Below are positions 1-12,480 of a DNA stretch of 64,000 nucleotides, in pieces; the stretch's first letter is position 1, and each line of letters begins with the position of its first letter. The position numbers and the translations under genes were made by a program. The notes under the pieces are model-generated. The model did not search any database, had not been told where the DNA came from, and saw only the letters and a list, made by a program, of their open reading frames with translations. Origin of the DNA: Muraenolepis orangiensis (taxonomy: Eukaryota; Chordata; Actinopteri; Gadiformes; Muraenolepididae); contig CM051005.1 in NCBI GenBank assembly GCA_027704905.1, positions 13,735,100 to 13,799,099 of the forward strand, read 5' to 3'.

Positions 1-220
1 TAGGCTCGTTCTTATTACCCACAGCCTCATTTCTAACATGAACGGCCTCAGCATTATTTCTCAAGCTGCCTCATCTGTGATTAAAGATTAATGCCAGCTA
101 ACCAGCAGTCATTCTCCCCTGCCTCTGCCTACTTTATTTATAGGATCCCTGGACTTACCTTGGGGTCCATCCAGCTTGGCTTTCTTTACTGCGGAAACAC
201 AGAGAAAGAGAGAGAGAAAG

Positions 221-350
<130 letters not shown>

Positions 351-2753
351 GCACCATCTGCTACCCTGCTACAAGATACCATGCAGAGATGGTTTGGTCC
401 CATACAAAGGAATCGTGAATGTGAGGATATATGAGATATTACCGTAGGTAAAGGTTTACTTTACGGTAATATTGAATATATCTTCAAATTCACTATTCCT
501 GCCATATCCTCATATATCGTACACATGAGGATGTGAGAGGGTGTGTGGTGTGTGGTATCAGGTTCATCAGGACATTTGTCTGGGGTATTTGGGTTATGAA
601 GACAGTAGGAAGGATGGAGTATAGGAGTATGGTTTGTGATGTGTATCGTATGAGGACCGTACTAGGCGCTAGGGGTTGTGATAGGGGGACATGAAAGAGA
701 ACAGGGTACATGAGGATATGAGAGTATGTCTAAGGTATGCTCCTGTCGACCAATTAAACACCACTCGTTTAGACATGAACAATGTGTATTTCTGGGTGAC
801 TTCAGTGAAATCCCAGTGAGGTGTTTGTAATGTGTTTCTATTAGCTGGGTTAAAAGCAGAGAGCTGTGCATCATCTCTGCACCACTCCTTCCACCTCTCC
901 GCTTTGACGTAACTCACGCATGCATTTTTAATGGTTCTCTCTCCCACATAGATGCTTCAAAACGTCTACACACACACACACAAATTGCGATAAATGCCCA
1001 CGCCCACTCACATGCACATGCACATGCGCACACACACACACATCTGTGTACATATACACAAGTTCCTCACATGGAACCCACAACAGTGTTCACTATTGTG
1101 GTGCTTAGCTAGGGTATGCTTAGCAATATTGAATAATTGTATTCATATAAAAAGAGTGTGGTTGACCTTTGTCGCATTTTATAGGCAATTATTTTATGCC
1201 CCCCCCCCCAGATACTCAAATTAGTCCAGTGAGGAAATGGGGTCAAGATCCCAAAATGATGTTAAACTTTGGCGACGTTAGTGGACAGTTATAGTGAGGT
1301 CAGAAATAGGCTTGGCAATTACAAATTAAATACATTTGTACCCCTGCCATCCCTACAAAACATAAAAATGCATTGGTCTACCAGGCTTGATAACAAACTG
1401 TCATGTACAAATCAAAATCCTAAGGAAAGGGAAAAAGTCCGCCATTGAAAAGGGTCTGGAAAATATATTAGTACACCAGTAAGATCAATGAGAGCTGGAA
1501 TTGGATGTGAAACGACAGGAAGTGAAAGATTAATGAGAGCAAGCATCCATAAATCTGTCTGATGTGGTAATTGATGACCTTCTATATTTAAACAGCAAGT
1601 TTCTAATGATGCAGCACATATAGATATACAGTAGCACCCGCAGCGCCTGTGAAATTAATGATTTAGCACTCGACAAACAGGCTACAGCCAATGGACTACA
1701 ATTATAAAAACAGGTGATACCAATAGCCTTACATCAGCAAGCAATGTTAAAACCACAACACTTAATTGCGTCAGCAATTTAAACTTGGGTTTTTTAAAAG
1801 CTCTCTGTTGGCCAATGCAGTAAAGCGGGGAACAGTTCACCAGCGAAGGACACAGGGTATAGACAGCCAGGGGAGGGGGATGCTGGCAGGTGCACACACT
1901 CTCATTGGGCTGCCTGTCAGCATGTGTGACACAGGTGGACAGGACCACAGGACTCAAGGTTACGAGCACAGTCGGGAACCATTCAAATGGCGTGGTTCCA
2001 GCCCATGGGAGGGGTCTATAGTAGACCATCTATGGACCAACACACAAATATGTGAGTATGTGGGACGTAATGCATGTGTATGGAGAGTATAATAGATAAT
2101 ATACGCACGCATGCTCTCGGGCGTGTGATTAGTGTCTGTCGACACTTTGACTCAGACTGAGGCGTGTTATGTCAACACATGTTGGCTAACTATTTCCGTC
2201 TTTTTAACAATGGGACGCTTGACCGAATTGAGCCTATTGAATGGGCTGACAGTGCTGGGGAGGCCAGGAATAGCCTGAGTCAGACAGGTTAAGCCTGTGA
2301 ATAGTGTAATAATAAAAGAGGAAGAAGGGAGGAGGGGGGTGGCTCTTGGCCAAGTCTCCTATAGTCCACGACACTGAGACCAACAGCCAGTGTTTATGAA
2401 TGAATAACACTACGCACTAATGACATCAAGATTACAGCTCAACTGAGCAACGTCTGTGGGCGGATCCCGGAGAGTAATTTATTGATAAGGCACCCCGGCG
2501 TAGCGTAGCCTTATTCATCAGGTTGAGCGGGAATATTCGTGTGTGTGTGTGTGTGTGGGGGGGGGGGTGCAGGGGGGTAGGGGGTGTTCTTTGAATGAGA
2601 AAGGGCGACGTGACGCATCGCTTCTGGGAAATGTCATATTCTCTGGATAGGAAAGAGAGAAAAAAAAATGTGTGTGACGCGCACAGCAGCACACCCCCGG
2701 CATTCAGAGAGCCCCCTCATAGATATCCCTCACGACTCAGAGCGGTGAGACGG

Positions 2754-2936
2754 CAGTGGTGGTGGTGGTGGTGGTGGTGATAGTGGGTGGTGATGGTGGT
2801 GGTGGTGGTGATAGTGGTAGTGGGTGGTGGTGGTGGTGGTGGTGGTGGTGGTGGTGGTGGTGGTGGTGGTAGTGGGTGGTGATGGTGGTGATAGTGGTGG
2901 TGGTGGTAGTGGGTGGTGGTGGTGGTGGTGGTGGTG
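2754..2936. repeat. Compound (GGT)n trinucleotide repeat
   Basis: About 180 bp of GGT units broken by GAT AGT GGT interruptions, which gives a higher-order pattern of runs ending in a GTAGTGGGTGGT-like block. Purine/pyrimidine strand asymmetry is extreme. All three antisense frames stay open (poly-His, Pro or Thr), which is a composition effect. Confidence 0.95.
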
Positions 2937-3556
2937 CAGCGGCGAAAAAGAAAAAAAAAGAGGGGCTTCCTCCGACAACCGCTGCTGCCCACGCATGAAT
3001 GAACCAGCTAGCTAGATGACACATAGTAAAGGGATTCACCATTGAGCACCGCCTGCCACCGAGACACGAATAAGCATGCCCACAGGCAAGCACCAAGCCC
3101 CCAATTTAAAAGCAATATGATGGTTTATGAAGTGCAGCTAAAAACTACAACATGCCAACGAACATTCGTATTCGTATCCTGTAGCTCATATCTTTCGACA
3201 CGAGAATGAAACAATTAATAAAAGTGCATTGTGACAGAGTAGTTCGGCAACGGTGTGTCTGTCTGTCTGTCGGTGGCGTGGAGTATTTCCTCGATACCAC
3301 CGGGCTACATGCTATCCCAACGTGTCGTTAATGTTAGTATTAAAACCATCAACATTTATTGACTATTCAGCACATTAAACCGTCTGCTCGGCGTCTTCTG
3401 ACAAGCGGAAATCCTACTAGACTCAATGTGTGAGACATGGCACATGATCAACGACCAGCAGCGTTGTGACAATATGTGCCTAATATGATATATTATAATA
3501 TATATATACTGTATGTATGTATGTATGTATGTATATATATATATTAGACTACTCAC

Positions 3557-3900
3557 CTCCCACACATAACAGGGACATCTCTGATAGTGGCGTAAACGTC
3601 CCCCTGTCCGCTACTGAGTCCCACGGTCCTCCGTGATTTGTTTCTTCCCGTCCCGATTGTTCCTCTGTATTTCTCCCGGGCGGCCAATAATACTCAATCG
3701 TGGCCCCGATAATTACAACACAAGGAAACCCAACCGGCTCATTGAATTACTCTTTTTTTCCCCCTTTTATTGCATGGCTTTTAGTAGCTCTTCTCCTCCT
3801 CCTCCTCTCCTTTTGCGCGCACAGCCATCTTGTTTCAGAACCACATCCGCGAGGACAGCTCCCCGCGCGCCGCGTGACGTCAATGTTGAGTGTTGACGAG
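3557..3900 (-). other. Candidate leftward 5' non-coding exon / CpG-rich promoter
   Basis: Read on the minus strand, a CpG-rich block near 3790-3930 contains a perfect CRE palindrome (TGACGTCA, 3875-3882) and leads to a consensus donor (AG|GTGAGT, junction at 3557/3556). This is what a first exon of a gene transcribed leftwards out of the window would look like. No coding sequence is identified and the downstream exons would lie beyond position 1, so the gene is unknown. It could instead be an alternative upstream promoter region. Confidence 0.3.
3875..3882. promoter_or_regulatory. Full CRE palindrome
   Basis: Perfect TGACGTCA inside a CpG-rich segment. CREB/ATF factors bind this site when it lies in unmethylated promoters. 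It supports the idea of a promoter here; use in vivo is inferred. Confidence 0.45.
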
Positions 3901-4107
3901 AAGCAGGCAGCGGGGCCCCGTGGAGCCGCGCGAGGAACACACCACTCCGGTGAATAGATGGAGAGTTTAAATAAGGATTTAATTTAGCATTTATCTGCTA
4001 TTATTGTCAATTGAATATAATGCCAAATAATTATATAATTATATTTAATTATAAAATAACATTGAGAATGGTTTGTAGTTTAAGTTAAATATTTGTGGAA
4101 AGTATAG

Positions 4108-4169
4108 TCTATTAATGAATCCTTGTTTTTGATTCAGCCCTAAGAAATATATATATTTCCTAGGGCTGA

Positions 4170-4232
<63 letters not shown>

Positions 4233-4239
4233 TAAATAA

Positions 4240-4304
<65 letters not shown>

Positions 4305-4352
4305 ATATATATTTCTTAGGGCTGAATCAAAAACAATGATTCATTAATATAC
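4108..4352. repeat. Foldback element with AT-dinucleotide core
   Basis: Two inverted arms of about 45 bp (4108-4153 and 4306-4352) match almost perfectly, each containing ATTCAGCCCTAAGAAATATA or its complement. They flank about 150 bp of (TA)n with short interruptions. This is the shape of a small foldback or MITE-like element whose centre has expanded into a microsatellite. No transposase or clear target-site duplication is seen. Confidence 0.7.
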
Positions 4353-5100
4353 ATATATATATATATAAATGTAAAGAAATGCGAACGTTGAAAAGTCCTC
4401 CTTTAATGGACCTGGCCATGGTGTCTGGCCTCGCATGACTGCATCCACCACAGACACTATATGGGGGCACAATGGCCATTTAAAAAAGCCTTGTAAAGAC
4501 ACACTTGCACTTGGGAACCTTGAAGTTGTTTCACAACCCACCAGCTGCATTGCTGTCAGTCTGATGGGTCTTCGCAGGAGCGTAACCAGCAGGGCAGACA
4601 CTGAATGCATGGCCTCGTCAGTCACCACCAGGGGGGGGTCTTTTCTCTTCCAATGAGCAGCGGATTGAGATGGCCCAGCCATAGAGGCAGCCCGTGTGAT
4701 GTTATAGGTATGTTGATTCTGCTTCCAGAGTCTTCCTATACCAGAATTTGGAACACATGGCCAAAGGTCGTTCGATCACAAGCCTATTTGTGTTTGTGTA
4801 TGGTAGTGTGTAAAATAAGTGGTAGGCTATTCATTCGTGTGGAGTGGTGTGTAATCCTTATATCTGTTAATGTATTATATGTATTGTTTCGGCAGACACT
4901 ATACAAGGATGCCTACCATTAGGCATGTCATTTCAGTATAACTGAAATGTAAAAAGGATAAACAGTAGTTTGAGGTACTGCATTAAGGCCATCTTAAGTA
5001 TGTAACAGTGGACACAAAAGTTGGGTTAGTTCATTCACCGCGGAGCACAGCTGGAGCCGTGGGTTGTAGTTAGAGTAACCGTCCACCGGGGGCAGCAAAG
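4353..5100. other. Upstream flank of btbd2, nothing recognised
   Basis: Unique-looking sequence with no exon signal I can support. A 112-codon antisense frame at 4344-4682 has no recognisable domain and runs into the AT repeat, so it is not called. Confidence 0.4.
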
Positions 5101-5130
5101 ATAACGCAGGACTCAAACACTACGAGAGAG

Positions 5131-5138
5131 TCTCGCGA
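5131..5138 (+). promoter_or_regulatory. TCTCGCGA promoter element of btbd2
   Basis: TCTCGCGA lies 64 bp before the btbd2 start codon in a CG-rich leader. It matches 8 of the 10 bases of the TCTCGCGAGA element typical of CpG-island housekeeping promoters, bound by BANP (and earlier linked to Kaiso). No TATA box is evident, consistent with a housekeeping promoter. Confidence 0.45.
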
Positions 5139-5201
5139 CGAAGTGTTTTGTTTACGCCTGCGTCACCGCCCCTCCCCTCGAATAAAGCTGTCAGGTTCAA
5201 G

Positions 5202-8200
5202 ATGGCTGCCGGAGACAACAGTGGCAGACCTCCATGTCTTAATTTTTCCGGTCAAGGCTCTGTCGGGAATGGGCAGCCCAGCAACAGTGTATTTTCAATG
5301 CCTACGTCTAACGGTGGATCGGTCGGTGTGAACGGCGGGGCCCAGGGGACGCCGCGGCGCCCCAACCCCCAAGTCGGGCCTGGCGACGGCGAAAGCAACG
5401 GCCTTGCGGCCGGAGCTCAACCGAATGCGCAGAACTCAACCCAGCAGCAGGCTCACGGTGCAGGGGCCATGGCCCCTCTGGCGTCCAACATGACTTCTGC
5501 AGCGTCCAATGCGTCCTCCTCGGCGGCGGCGCAGTCTACTCATTCGTCGCTGTCGGCCACCCCGGCGTCTGTCCTGGTGTACCGAGAGCCCGTGTACAAC
5601 TGGCAGGCAACAAAAAGCACCGTAAAGGAGAGGTTCGCCTTCCTCTTTAACAACGAAGTGCTCAGCGACGTCCATTTTTTAGTCGGCAAAGGAATGGGTG
5701 TTCAGAGGATACCTGCTCACAGGTGCGTATTTTAAACTTTTTCCACATCGACCATATCATACGACATATCGCGGGTCTAATTGATACCCCTTCCTCTTCA
5801 ACGTCAGGTTTGTCCTGGCAGTCGGCAGTGCAGTGTTTGATGCCATGTTTAACGGTGGGATGGCCACAACCTCCACGGAAATCGAGCTGCCCGACGTGGA
5901 GCCGGCTGCTTTCCTCGCCCTGCTGAAGTAAGCAAAGCCTCTCTCTCTGCCATGTGTCTGCTTCTGCTCGGTTGTGTGACGTAGCAATCATAGTCATGCG
6001 CCGGGCTGACCGTGTTATAGCATTGTCTTGGGGGGTTCGCTTGTGAATTAGCGTGTTGTATTGATGTCCAATCGGTAACCTATGGCGGCATTTATCAAAT
6101 GCAGGTAGAACATATGATGAATATGAATATATATGAGAAATGATTGAATCCGGTGATCCGTGCATACAGCCATGCAACTGACTGAACATTTACATTTTCT
6201 GGTCTCTCCTACTACAGGTTTTTGTATTCTGATGAGGTCCAGATAGGGCCCGAGACGGTGATGACTACCTTGTATACGGCCAAGAAGTACGCCGTTCCTG
6301 CCCTGGAGGCACACTGCGTGGAATTCCTCAAGAAGAATCTGAGAGCTGATAATGCTTTCATGTTGCTAACACAGGTAGAATCAACCTGCAGTACCTTGAA
6401 ATCAAAATCCCTTTCTATGGTTGACAAACATTCCCACAGTTGAATGCAAATGCTAAAAAAGTTAAAGCTGTTACAATGAGAGAGAGAGAGAGAGAGACTA
6501 AAACATCCCAAAAGAAAGGCCAAGCACTACCAGCAGCTACTATGTTGGAGTGTGGACCAGAGTTATAAAGCCCCTTATCCAAAATGTCCCTGACATTTCT
6601 ACATTCAGTTTCTTTCAAATTATTGAATAGTCTCCCTAACCAGATGTCAAATACATTTTTTTTTAAGCCTCTGCTCTGCCACGCCAAGTTTCCCGATGTC
6701 CCTCGTTATTCCTTCTTGTTCTCGAGAGTGCTTCTGGCAAGGAAAATATCACATGCTCCAACGTTTCCTCTACTTGACAGTGCTCACATAATCCTGATGG
6801 ATGTTTTGCTTTATGAAGTGCAGTGTTTTATTAAGTCTGGTGTGTTCTGCCCTCAATCTGGTTAATATATTCTCCACTTTAGTGCTCCTTTTTTAGCAGT
6901 CCTCGCTGTAGCTAGTTTGCGGCTGTACTGCATATAGGTGTCGTCGTTTGTTAGCTGTATCCCAACCGTGCTGCCTATTCTTTAATGACGTTTCTTTTGA
7001 TTATTCCCTTTGCTTCAGGTTTACTGAGTAAAAAGTCCATAATCTCATCTTTCAGAGTTGTTTTTTGTTTTGTTGCTAATGCAGCCACGATTCCATTGCC
7101 CTTAATCCTGCTGTGAGCTAGTATATATCTTTTTGATTTTCATAACATACCGCCTACTGCCTACCTAATTCTCCAATCACGGAGGGATTGCCCTGATTGG
7201 TCAGAAATGAGCAGCGAGCCGTCTAAAATCTTAATTTGGGCACACAGGCAGGGTCAACTCGAAACCGATATTCTCACAGAACAGCATTTAACTCTTAACC
7301 TGATAGTTTACGGATGGCTATGGCATTTCTAACGATTTCTACAATACCTTTTTTTTTTTTTTTAAGTATTATTATAGTATTATTATTCATTCATATCTTT
7401 TCAGGCCCGTTTGTTTGACGAGCCACAACTGGCGAGCCTCTGTCTGGAGAGCATCGACAAGAACACCGGCGACGCCCTGGCTGCAGAGGGCTTCACCGAC
7501 ATAGACCTGGGTACCGTAGCGTTTTAGCCGAGCACCTGTCTCCGTGGGGATTCCCACGTCTTTTGAAATAACCCAGCTGCATTAACGGCTGTCCAGTCGG
7601 ACCGACTCGTAAACGACTCTCCGCGTCTTCCCTGCAGACACGTTGGTGGCGGTGTTGGAGCGGGACACTCTGGGCGTGAGGGAGGTGCGTCTGTTCGGCG
7701 CGGCGGTGCGCTGGGCGGAGGCCGAGACTCACCGGCAGCAGCTGCAGCCGACCCCGGAGAACAAGCGCCGTGTGTTGGGCAAGGCCCTCACGCTCATCCG
7801 CTTCCCCCTCATGACCATCGAGGAGTTTGCTGCGGGTAAAAACGAAATAAAAGGTATTATTCTCATTTTCTTCTTTCACAATTATCACCGACACATTTCA
7901 GTTGGGCTTTTGTTTGCGTAATGACAAATAATTCCACGATTGATTACTAAAGAATGACCAAAAAAACGACCAACGCAATAAGTAACATACCAAAGCTCCT
8001 ATGCTTCCAAACGGCGACAGTTTGTTACGATGTAACACCCTAACCATAACGATAAGAATATCCTGCCCTTTACTTATGTACAGTATTTCATCTTGCAAGA
8101 CCGTCTGTTTCACGTTCGTCTGTTCTTCCCTGGTTTTGATAACCGTCAACAACATCCGCCATTGCTGACGTCGTCGTCGTCAGGTCCGGCCCAGTCCAGC

Positions 8201-10171
8201 ATCCTAACGGACAGAGAGGTGGTGAGTCTGTTCCTCCACTTCACCGTCAACCCCAAGCCTCGCGTGGAGTTCATCGACCGCCCCCGCTGCTGCCTGCGTG
8301 GAAAAGAGTGCAGCATCTCGCGCTTCGGCCAGGTGGAGAGCCGCTGGGGCTACAGCGGGACCAGCGATCGCATACGGTGGGTGATGGACCGCTTCTTCAG
8401 GTTAAAACTTGGGAGTTATATACGTAAATAGGCAGTGGTGAAGTAGACTACTTCTTTGTCTGTGTCCTATACTTTCGCATGAGAAATCGTGTCAACGTGT
8501 TTCACTGTATAGTTATTAATATACTAATACAGATGATGGCCATAGATGTTTGGAGTAATGACAAAATCGACTCACAATGCATAATCTTTGGTGTACTGCT
8601 TGAACAGAATAGCCCTTTTAAGTCAAAACTAAAACTACTGTACTCGCAGGCACCACAACTGTGATTATAATTAATGCCTGAAGTGAATAATTGGCACTTT
8701 AATACAGAAATATTCAAGTACCTCAATAGTGTGGCAAAATACAGCACTTGTATAAATAATAGTACTGTATATATGTACTGACAAATTCTGTGTGTGTTTT
8801 TCCTTTCAGATTTTCAGTAAACAGAAGGATATTCGTGGTCGGCTTCGGTCTCTACGGCTCTATACACGGGCCGACTGACTACCAAGTTAACATCCAGGTA
8901 CCGTACCCCCATGAGGGGCTTACACACAAACCGCCAGCACCACCACCCTGGACCGGGCATTAAACGTGTGAATGGGGCCAATGCGTCATTTCACATCCAC
9001 ATTGAGATCCGATCTCTGAAACCACATTTCAGATGTGGTTACAAGTGGTCTAGGCCACTTGGGACCATATGTGACCACATTACTTTTTGCAGTGTGAACA
9101 TGAATGTGTCTTGTCTTTGGCCACATTAACGACTCTGACGTCCTCTGTGTAAGCGGAAGTAGTACTCCACAACGGCATTATACTAGACAATCGGATCTCA
9201 AGCGGTCTTGCACATTGGATTTCAAGTGGTCTCGCACATTGGATTTCAAGTGGTCTCATTAGACCACATTCTTAATGCCAAGTGTGAACTCGCTTACTGA
9301 TGCCGATCTCTCAAACCAAAGTGTCAATGGGTGCCTAAAATGACCTGAAATAACCCCTAATGACAGCGATGATGACTGCTTCTCCTGGTAGATCATCCAC
9401 ACGGACAGCAACACGGTGCTGGGACAGAACGACACAGGGTTCAGCTGCGACGGCTCGGCCAACACCTTCAGGGTCATGTTCAAGGAGCCCGTGGAGATAC
9501 TGCCCAATGTCAACTACACCGCTTGCTCTACACTCAAGGTACCTGGCGGGCGTAGACGGCACTGACATGACAATTGATAGATTTCTTATAAGACGAGAGG
9601 GAATTGTATTTATTTTTACTAGTTTTTGTAACTGATTGTTTCAGTAGTAGAAGCATCTGAAACGGACACTAAACTAAACATCTGCTGCTTATAGCTTCAG
9701 AAATTTGGTTGCCTTTTTTGTTTCAAATCACGATAGAATAATTACTAAATTCTCTTTCTTTTTATTTTGGAAAAAGTACGACAATGTTCGACTTTGGTAC
9801 CATATGGTATGGTGGTCAGTTCTCAATGATGCCATTCTATCGACTTGATTTAATCTAAGGAAAAATAAGTATTGTTATATCTACTGTGGCAATACTCTTT
9901 ATAGCTGCGGTCTGAGACTTACGGTTCTTCCTGGTGAGCTGTGGTGTGAGTGGATGCAGTAGTGAGATGTTCTCACCTCCTCTCTCTCCCTCTACCTCCT
10001 TCCCTTCAGGGGCCGGACTCTCACTACGGCACCAAGGGCATGCGAAAGGTGGTCCACGAGTCGTCGTCCACCGGGGCCAAGACCTGCTTCACCTTCTGCT
10101 ACGCGGCGGGCAACAACAACGGCACCTCAGTGGAGGACGGCCAGATCCCCGAGGTCATATTCTACACGTAG
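5202..10171 (+). CDS. btbd2: BTB/POZ domain-containing protein 2 (9 exons)
   Basis: Exons: 5202-5722, 5808-5927, 6218-6374, 7405-7510, 7638-7835, 8184-8376, 8810-8897, 9392-9538, 10010-10171. All junctions have GT/AG and close in frame to 563 residues (human BTBD2 is about 525). The start is the ATG of MAAGDNSG, matching the family start; an in-frame ATG 18 codons upstream is less likely. Domains: a low-complexity Gly/Ser/Ala/Gln N-terminus (about 1-130), then NWQATK and a BTB fold containing DVHFLVGKG (about 145-245), a BACK region, and a C-terminal PHR domain from the FSVNKRIF motif (about 430) to the end VEDGQIPEVIFYT. The family is cytoplasmic, reported to bind topoisomerase I and TRIM5delta and to act as a probable cullin-3 adaptor. 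BTBD1 is the alternative paralogue, but residue matches favour BTBD2. Confidence 0.95.
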
Positions 10172-10421
10172 TCCCCCCCCCCCCCCCCCCCCCATGCTGA
10201 CCTTTTTATAACCTAGCCATGTGGTCACCCTCACCTCAGTTTTTGTGCCAAATCCCCCCCTCCCCCAGCAGCGAGACTGGTGCTTTACTTTTGGTCACAC
10301 GTTCTCCTTTGCGTTCCCTACAACATGGTACCAGCATGGTTGCGTGGTGGTGGTGAGGGAGGTGGCAGTGAGGGCGGGTGAGTGGGAATGTCTGAGGATG
10401 ATGATCGTCCTCTGAGACACG

Positions 10422-10603
<182 letters not shown>

Positions 10604-11414
10604 AGCGGGGGGGGGGAAGCAACGAAGCAAGCAAGCAAGAGAGAGAGAGACTCTCTAACTTTATCCCAGTTGTAATGTCACTGTCGGTTTTAATGTCATG
10701 GCTCTGGACAGAAGACAAATTAGCTCAGTATAGACTCATTTCCCGTAGCTGTGTGGTCAATAGTCCTGCATCAAACTGCATTAGAGAAAAGACAAATGCT
10801 ATTGTATGAATGATTGTTTTTTAAATGCCGATAAGGCCTGGCGTGTATACTTTATTGTTTTCCTCATCGATAAGTGCAGGCCACCCATTTTAAGACCAGC
10901 ATTTCACTGCAGCAATAACAAGCGATTCACACACTTACACTTGATTACATGGAATGCTTTAAAAATATATAAAAAAAGGAAAATGCAACTAATTATAATT
11001 TCCCCCCCCCCCCCCAAAGAATAGTCTGGGATTGACATAAAAAAAAAACAAGAAAAACAGCCCAGACAAACCAGCTGTCATACTTTCAAAAGTGCAAACT
11101 TGTCTGATTGTATCCAATGTCGGGTATATGTCAGGCGGCTAAAGAATGCGTACATTTTTGAAACCCTGCCCTGCATGGCAAAAATACCTCCCCGGAAGGT
11201 ACCTCGCACTCGGTCCATAACGCCTCTTCATCCGGCTCGACTAACAATGGATGCACACTAACTCTGGGTTATTTTGTTGTTGTTTGTTTGTTTTGTTTTT
11301 TTGAAATGTGTAAGTTGGAAAAGGAGATGTTCCTCTTGACCCAGACGTTAAAGGGTTGTATATTAAACTGGCATTTATGATTAACATTATTGATGTAATT
11401 TCAAATGAATATGA

Positions 11415-11420
11415 AATAAA
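11415..11420 (+). terminator. Candidate poly(A) signal for btbd2
   Basis: AATAAA 1.24 kb after the stop, followed within about 30 bases by a TTATC/CTTTCTGG region. The motif is seen; its use is inferred. Confidence 0.4.
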
Positions 11421-12480
11421 GTGTAAGATAAGTTATCCTCTTTCTGGCTTATTATTCAAGAACAAGAGGTGGTCCGCGTTCGAGGATTTACTTGGTTTAT
11501 TGTTGTTATTAATAACAAAATGTCACAAACAACTCATTTAATTTAATGTTCCCAACAGAAAGTAACTTATGAATTGATCAAATGATTGGGAGTTAAAAGT
11601 TTATCTTTATTCTGATTTGTGTAATTGGTAAGCTACAGTATGTTGGAGAAAAGAAGAAAACATACTAATTGAACCTCATCATTCCAAATGGATTTCAAAC
11701 AGTAGCCACAGGATGAGCTAAGAGTGGTATTGACTTTACTCTGTTCTAGGTTGCCCTGATCTAATGTTGGAGTTAATCGGTCCTGAGAAAGAATTCAGAA
11801 GGATGTTTCACTGACTCAGTCACTGCTTTTAACGTCCGTCAATAGTCCTATTATTAAATCCAAACTCATTTAGAAGAAATGTTTTTGTGGCGCTCATCAC
11901 ATCTGAGGCGCCAGGTGTGGTATGTGCCGTATTAGCCCACACGGGTGCGCTATTCACTACATTGTAATATCCCCAAAGTCATAGTCTGAATCAAAATAAG
12001 TTAGACCCGCAGTATTTGTAACTACAATTCTACTTGATCATTTCAGACCGTAAATTGCAGGTTGCCCATCATGCACGGGTTGCACATTTACACTAAATGC
12101 AAATGTACGTTTAGAGCACGATCACGTAGAAGACCTACATTGCAAAATGTCTTATCTGTGCACCATAACAGCTGACTGCTGCTCTAGCCTTTATAAACGA
12201 TTGTACATGCCCTGTAAGTTAATAGCAGGTTTATTGCCGCTGTCCTATAGGCCTAAGTAAACAGCCATTATCTCATGAGCTCAGATACCCACATAATGCA
12301 CATAATGCACATTTCATAGCTGATAAAATAAAAAAACATGTTCTGTTCAACATTGTGCAGGCCTACCTGAGAGGGCAGGCTCAGAATTTGAATTGCTTTG
12401 AGTAAGGAAGCTTTGTCGCGTCCTACTTATTTGGGGCAAAGATGGCTTTACTGCATATGCAGCTAATATTAGATCACTCT
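11421..12480. other. Intergenic, nothing recognised
   Basis: AT-rich unique-looking DNA without an exon-like frame, RNA gene or obvious repeat. Confidence 0.4.

Noticed and set aside
2717..3096. Poly-His/Pro/Thr frames of 88-119 codons
   Set aside because: Product of the (GGT)n array read in antisense.
4344..4682. 112-codon minus-strand frame
   Set aside because: No recognised domain, C-terminus runs into an AT repeat, no splice context.
5148..5201. Upstream in-frame ATG of btbd2
   Set aside because: The 18 extra codons are not like the family N-terminus, while MAAG at 5202 is; kept only as an alternative.
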